Below are positions 58,601 to 64,000 of a stretch of DNA of 64,000 bases, in pieces. The DNA is taken from positions 1-64,000 of the forward strand of contig CH002996.1 of the NCBI GenBank assembly GCA_000149265.1, written 5' to 3'. The position numbers were made by a program, and so were the translations under genes. The notes below the pieces were generated by a model. It saw nothing but the letters and a program-made list of their open reading frames with translations, ran no database searches and was not told the DNA's origin. Positions within the stretch are counted from its first letter, which is position 1. Every line of letters begins with the position of its first letter. The stretch comes from Ciona savignyi. Lineage: Eukaryota; Chordata; Ascidiacea; Phlebobranchia; Cionidae.

Positions 58601-61600
58601 AGGTAACACTGATAGGCCTACGGTAGTCTTATAGACCCCGACATAAAAAACAATATTAGTTCTTTATTAACCAATGTTAAAAAACGTGGTAATTATTAAA
58701 ATGCTGAAAAAAAAAACAAGTCCCTGCTCTGTAACTGTTTATTAACAATTTCTCTGTGTGGTATTTGTCAAACCGGCCTTTTCATTGTGACAGGTTAAAA
58801 ATGAACATTACCCCAATATATATATATATATAACGTTTGATAAATTCTGCATTTTTGTAGTCAAGCAACTTCTCGTTTTACGATGCTGACATTTTACTGG
58901 GAAGCACTCACAAAGTTTCGCAGTATGAATTTTATGAAGGAATCGGTAACGACTCTGGAAGCAATATGATTAAGGTAAACTTTAATCGAGTTTAAAACAG
59001 TCGACTTCGATTGTCCACTCATTAAATTTGGATACATGAGAAAATTTGGATACATAACTTATGTTAAAGGGTGAATATAGTATGTTGTAATAGCGGTTAT
59101 AAGTAGCATCACAAAGCTTGTTTCTTTGTCTGAAATACCTGCATTGTGTCAATAAATCACGTGGCGAAGTTGCAATGCCGTTTCCCTTTTCATTCCAACC
59201 CAGTCGCTAGCTGATAGATTTTACATGGAAAAAGTAGCTGTGTAATAACGAGGTAATAAAAAAAACTGCAGCAATGTCTCAATATTTAAAACACATCAAA
59301 AACTTTTAATAACCCTACTGTGGGCAGGAGGTAATTAAATCAACCAACCTACGTTTTTATCATCTGGAAATAATATGAGTATCCTATTATTTGTCTTTTA
59401 AAGATTGTGTAACTAATGGAAACTACATAATCAATACACATGTTTGGCTTAGAAAATGACGAAGGGAATTAGCAACATTATAAAACGGTGGAACAATATG
59501 TCATCCGAGACAACTGAAAACGGCAAAGAACCTGCTAGCTTAACAGGTACGCTTAAACTTGATATCATTTGCATCATACATAGTCACGATGGAAAAGAGT
59601 CTCTCACTATATATAAAAAGGCGAGGATAACACGTAAGAAAATGCAGACATTTTTTGTAATCTCTAACTCACTCACGCGGAATTGGTATTTACGGGTGAT
59701 TTTTTGTTCGCATTGTATTTAATTTCCATAATTTATATTTACGCCTTTCGAAAGAGACTGTTAAAATATCGCGTCCATATCACAATCAAATTACCTAATG
59801 TCTATGTTATAGGTGCATTCATCGCTGAGTATTTTCTATCGCTGAGAGTGTTGTATAGCGTAATAGGTACCACTGGGTTGAACCTATATCACGAAATGCC
59901 TGTAACACCTAAAGCTAAATGTAGAAGATATAGGACAAAGTCATCCGTTTGTGCTTTTAGTTTTTTAACCCACATATTAACAAACGTATGTGCATTGCCC
60001 AACCACGCAACATACTGGTTTCGATCCGATTTGTGTGGTTTTCCTTAATATAATTTGTGTTTAGCACTGTCCATTTTTGGTCAAATCCTATAAAAAAACA
60101 TAGAATTGTTTTTAATATTTACTACAGAGAAATAAGTGCCGAATAACTTTTGTCGAGGCAAATGCGAATGTAGACTAAACACACATTATTAAAATTGTAC
60201 GAGCTTTCCCCTAGGAATAAAATACATGGCACCTGTGATTAGAGCAACTGACAGAAAACCAAAACTACATGTTTTATACCGGTAATTTACGATTTTCGCC
60301 GTAATTTGAAACATCTACACAAGAAAAGTGCAAGTTTGACTTTAAACCAAAGATGATTTTAACTTTAAACCAAAGATGAAAACTAAAGTCATTTTCTAAA
60401 TAGAGGTGAACAGTACTCTAGACCAGGATGAACATGTCAACAACGCGTCGAAAGTACGTTGGTCATTGTTCCGTACTATGGAATCCATAACACAATCAGT
60501 TGCGAAGAGACTGCTTGCACCTACCAACGGATCGGGTATGTGGTATCGATTCTTACATTGGAAATCAGCGCCTGAATTACAATTTCATACTGCTGTTTGG
60601 ATACATGATTACGACTGTGATTTTCATTTAAGAATAAGTTTAGTATAATTCTCCGCAGTGAGTTTGGCTGTTAGGAGTAGTATGGATATTTCTCCCAACA
60701 TTTTTTGGAAAAAAAAGGTAAAAGTTGGGGGTTAAACTACTTTGTTTGGTGTATTTTCCAATGACTCTATCACACATAAAAAAAAGGATCAAAAATGATT
60801 TAAAAAATTTTACTGTGGCTAGGGCCGTGTTTAGCCATTCTCTGAAACCGCACTTTTTACGTCAAGTTGTGCTGTAGCGCGGCCGAATAGTAAACGCGAC
60901 CAAAACATATACCGATTTGTATATAAAGTTGGTCTTATAGAGAGTTCGAAAAATAGCAAGATAAAAAATACATTAAATCATTTCAGAACTGCTGATAAAG
61001 GCATCGGAAAGCAGAGTGAATGTGCACTTGGCGCTTGCGACCAACGCTAGCAACCTGGTCAACCAATCTCACTCGGATTTGAACAAAAGAAACAATGTGA
61101 ACGTGACCACATATCCAAATCCTCGTATGTCATGTTCTGTACTATTTTGTTACTAACTGTGCGTTCTTTGACTATAAAATATCACATAATTCAAAGGATT
61201 CTATTATAGCGGCATGAGATGTTGTAACATAAATACACGAAAAGGAATATCTTCGGTAGCCCGATAACAAGCAAAAGGTTTTACTTAAAAATGGTCCTTA
61301 CTTGCACGTTAACCGCAGTTTGGGTTTATAAGATTTTGGGCAAATCTGTATTCGTGTATCTCATCCTTTCCTCTATGGATCTAACGCGTTGCTCATAACC
61401 GGTTTATTGTTGTTTTTTTGTGCCGATGACAATGAAAAAGCTGCATTTTATGTTTGAACAAAGCCTTGGTTATTTTTAGCTGGCACAGGTGATGACGTCA
61501 GGAGCGTTGCTGTGATCTCGGTATTCTACAACTATCCACGAGCAAAAGGCGATGAACGGTATGTAAATTCGTCAAAACATGCGGCCTGTATGATCGTGCA

Positions 61601-63904
61601 GGATGTTCGCAGTGTTCTATGTACCATATCGCCAATCTCTCTGTGTGTGTAAATGTTTTAATTTTGAAATGACGTATTTTTTCACGAAATGGTTCGATGT
61701 GTAGGCTGAATGCCATACGAGCACACCTACAATAACATACGTATGATTCCGATATTTTACGTATAACAATCAATTCAACAATTAAAAAATTACACATACG
61801 TCAGTCAAATCTATTTAATGTACGAAGCCGTCAGATACCGCCTAAGACTTGCTGTGCTAATGGAAACCGGTTATATCTTGTAGAAACCGGTTAGTTCTTG
61901 TTTGATTCTGCATTTGTCCGGCCGGTTGGTCTAGCGGTTAAGTGCGTTGCCCTTTCAATCGAAATGTTGCAGGTGCGAAACTGTCAGCAAGTCGGTTGTG
62001 TCCTTGGGCAAGGCACTTTATTGGTTTCTACCAAATTGAAGGAACGTGTCTATCATATACAACACACTCCAATAGCTCCGGTAACCTGACGGTGGGCGCG
62101 AGGTGATCTGACGATTGCCCGTGTGTTAACCCCCTTGGTTTTCTCATTCACGGAGATAAACATGAATATCCTGTCCTATCATTCAAATGGTTTGGTAATG
62201 AAACGGCCCGTAATTGCGTACATGATTTTAGTTTGTTGTCTGTAGTTAATCTCATTTAACATCTACCTAATGAATACACAAATGTCGGAAACGGTGACAT
62301 ATTCACCTCCAACCCACTGTCTGTCAACAGAGTGAGCAATTACCTAACGGTTGACGTGAGAAGTTACGTCAAAGACCACGCGCTTCCGGTTTCCGTGCCG
62401 GTTAGATTCTCACTTCAACGGCAAACGGTAGCAGACGCAGCATCCGGCCGACCGACCTGTGCCTTTCTCGTGCCGGACTCGAACCCGTAAGTATATCGGC
62501 TGTTAGGCCGGACTCTTAATATTGCCGTACGCATGCAGAATACCACTAACCCTACCACGAACCGAGATTCCCTGGATTGTGTACTACCTAGTTATAAACA
62601 CCCAATGCATTTTTTATCCTGTTTAACCAAGAAGATAGGATAGGTTATAACTTGTCTAAGTTTAAATGACCTCCGCAATGTTGATGTTTCTCCGCGCGTG
62701 CTGTTATGGTATTCTGAAAACAAATATGAATATCCTATCCGATGTGAACTTTGTTAGTGTAATGCTAGGTTCGGAAGCTTAATGAAGTAAACAACAATTT
62801 TGACTGTAGCCTGACTTTAGCCAAACAGTTTATTTTTCTTAGAATTATGTACAAGTTGATTAACTAAAATCGGTAAACTACTAAAATGAGAGAAAATGCA
62901 CATTAAAAGTTTAATCAATATGAATGGGGTTAAAATATTTGTTAGGGTCACATTTAGATTGGTATAATTTCTTTTGGTCTGCAGTTACGACCCTTGCTTT
63001 GTTACTGCTAATAATGTGCTTTGATACCAAACTATTGCTAAAATGCACACGCAATTAACACGTGCTGCGCGCTTTCAAACTCTCAAACGCCTTATATCCG
63101 GGAGTAAATATATATCAAATCAAATCCAAAACATTCAAATGTTTGTTTAAATTAAAACTTCTCAAAGCTGTTCATGAATTTATTTTGCTAGGGAAATCTG
63201 GGACACGTTTGGCTGCACGACGGTGAAGGACGAAAACGCCGTAACAACGTGCGAGTGCAACCACACCACTAACTTCGCCGTTCTCATGAAGGCATTTGGA
63301 GATGAGGTGAAATATAAGATCGGCCGGCAAAGTAACGTTCACGCCCGTACAAACCGGCTCTTGTTTGGCATCAAAACATAGACTGTTGGGCGAAAACCTG
63401 TCTGATAATGTGAGGACAGTTGACAAGTCTACACCAGCGAGACCAGTCCCGATCCGTTCCCACGCAGGGGAATACGATTAATATTGAAAAACATTCGCAA
63501 AACTTTTTTTCACAACATAGTTATTTAAAATATTCGACAACAAAAAAAAACCTTGAAACAGTTCAAAACTAACATTTTTTAATGTATATTTTAAATGAAT
63601 AATGCCCAGAGTAAAGATTTTATAGTTTCCTCGTTAATATTATTCTCCGTTGTTTGTGATTTTAAATATTTTAACTAGTTTCTACTTTTAGTTGCCAGCG
63701 CCATTCAACAAAACGTTGGAGATTTTGTCGATGATACTGAGCGCCGTGTCCATCGCCCTGCTCTCAGTGACCTTGCTCGTGTTCATCAACTACCGCCGAG
63801 TGCTGCTGAAAGAGAGGATGCTGATTCACTTTCACCTGATCATCGCTGTGCTCTGCGGCAACGTATCGTTGATGATCGGAACCGCCCTTGTAACGAAGGA
63901 TACG
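55670..63904 (+). CDS. Adhesion G-protein-coupled receptor with trefoil domain, GAIN/GPS and start of 7TM (continues past window)
   Basis: Exons 55670-55757, 56729-56881, 57154-57399, 57759-57977, 58445-58602, 58861-58974, 59453-59546, 60404-60535, 60987-61124, 61480-61558, about 62265-62486, 63192-63306, 63692-63904. Most ectodomain exons are phase 1-1, as in shuffled modules. Exon 1 is a signal peptide (MKKSVLLILIGLLFVHKGDG). Exon 2 is a P-type trefoil (ISTERECAQYSSECCWMAD, PPCFKK). Exons 3-4 hold Cys-rich unknown sequence. Exons 5-12 form a GAIN domain ending in the GPS: WDTFGC ... CECNHTTNFAVLM, with self-cleavage expected between HT and T. Exon 13 has two hydrophobic helices (TM1 ILSMILSAVSIALLSVTLLV; TM2 IHFHLIIAVLCGNVSLMIG). 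The start of exon 11 lacks an AG in the right phase; the frame itself is clear from YTNVGNGD on. Ligand unknown. Confidence 0.85.
56600..56690 (-). repeat. SINE-B relic in adhesion GPCR intron 1
   Basis: AGAGCTTGTCACCAAGAGCG, TTTTTACATAGGAAG and CATTTGGCCACATAACCGTG follow minus-strand SINE-B order. Confidence 0.65.
58036..58293 (-). repeat. SINE-A in adhesion GPCR intron 4
   Basis: GATAGGATATTCCCCG, GGGCAATCTTTAGGTCACAT, TTTAATTTGGTAGAACCCAG and CTAGCGACCAGTTTTTAACA; a moderately decayed near full-length copy. Confidence 0.8.
59205..59400 (+). repeat. SINE-A relic in adhesion GPCR intron 6
   Basis: CAGTCGCTAGCTGATAG ... CCTACTGTGGGCAGGAGGTA ... ATATGAGTATCCTATT keep SINE-A order with heavy change. 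Confidence 0.45.
60872..60965 (+). repeat. SINE-B in adhesion GPCR intron 8
   Basis: GTAGCGCGGCCGAATAGTAA, ACGCGACCAAAACATATACC and GAGAGTTCGAAA match SINE-B; the tail is A-rich. Confidence 0.75.
61917..62180 (+). repeat. SINE-A in adhesion GPCR intron 10
   Basis: GGCCGGTTGGTCTAGCGGTT, CTTGGGCAAGGCACTTTATT, TTCTACCAAATTGAAGGAAC, GGTGATCTGACGATTGCCCG and ATGAATATCCTGTCC. Close to consensus apart from one internal deletion of about 20 bp. Confidence 0.9.
62705..62742 (+). repeat. SINE-A 3' tip
   Basis: GAAAACAAATATGAATATCCTATCC: only the 3' end of the family. Confidence 0.5.
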
Positions 63905-64000
63905 GTATGAACAGTTCACGCCATGGATTGCAGAGTGTTTGCATATTATGTATTGGACTAACAGGTTTAAGCATGAGTATTTTCCCCCATGTATAATGGA

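Noticed and set aside
58384-58626. Other frames of adhesion GPCR exon 5
   Set aside because: Two other frames look protein-like, but only the frame starting at 58445 joins both neighbours in phase and ends at GTAAAG/GTAACA.

Overview
This is an intron-rich, AT-rich animal genomic window carrying at least seven host genes and a dense load of retroposons. Exportin-1, gephyrin and an adhesion GPCR mark it as metazoan. The short introns, the divergence from vertebrate proteins, the C-type lectin and trefoil modules and the many tRNA-derived SINEs suggest a non-vertebrate deuterostome, most likely an ascidian tunicate of the Ciona kind. That assignment is inference from style and not proof. One 100-base N gap (27703-27802) shows the window is a scaffold with an unsequenced join.

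Layout, left to right. A six-exon gene for a 254-residue FAR1/CARF-type zinc-finger DNA-binding protein (+, 460-8210) is split by a 5.6 kb I-superfamily LINE in its second intron (823-6447, 9 bp target-site duplication). Next are a complete 136-residue two-EF-hand protein (-, 10785-11736), a repeat-filled stretch, and a four-exon secreted C-type-lectin-like gene (+, 16950-19280). A decayed Ty3/Gypsy fossil (about 19740-21395) is followed by an intronless 439-residue type II membrane protein with a weak LH3/PLOD-type glycosyltransferase signature (+, 21900-23219) and a 479 bp hAT-like MITE (23974-24452). XPO1 (exportin-1/CRM1) is on the minus strand with 25 coding exons (25044-35339), and its exon 18 runs into the N gap. 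About 5.4 kb further on, gephyrin runs divergently (+, 40795-51362, 17 exons, 826 residues). Last is a trefoil-containing adhesion GPCR (+, 55670-63904), which continues past the right edge after its first two membrane helices.

The genes do not form one pathway: XPO1 is the nuclear export receptor, gephyrin makes molybdenum cofactor and/or scaffolds inhibitory receptors, and the others are surface, secreted, calcium-binding or DNA-binding proteins. Between and inside them lie two main tRNA-derived SINE families. SINE-A is about 290 bp with a tRNA head and an (ATCCT)n tail. SINE-B is about 110 bp with a tRNA-Ser/Leu-like head and a poly-A tail. Smaller repeat families are also shared across the window.

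The most interesting biology is in gephyrin. The G domain has lost several conserved active-site residues and the E domain has changed conserved loops, yet the three residues known to hold inhibitory receptor loops (equivalents of F330, Y673 and P713) are kept, and the linker carries a recently expanded histidine-rich heptad array. Other points for a second look are the stand-alone MULE/CARF-type DNA-binding gene, the trefoil adhesion GPCR, the intronless putative Golgi enzyme and the foreign-looking exon beside the assembly gap. I see no wholly new multi-gene system here.
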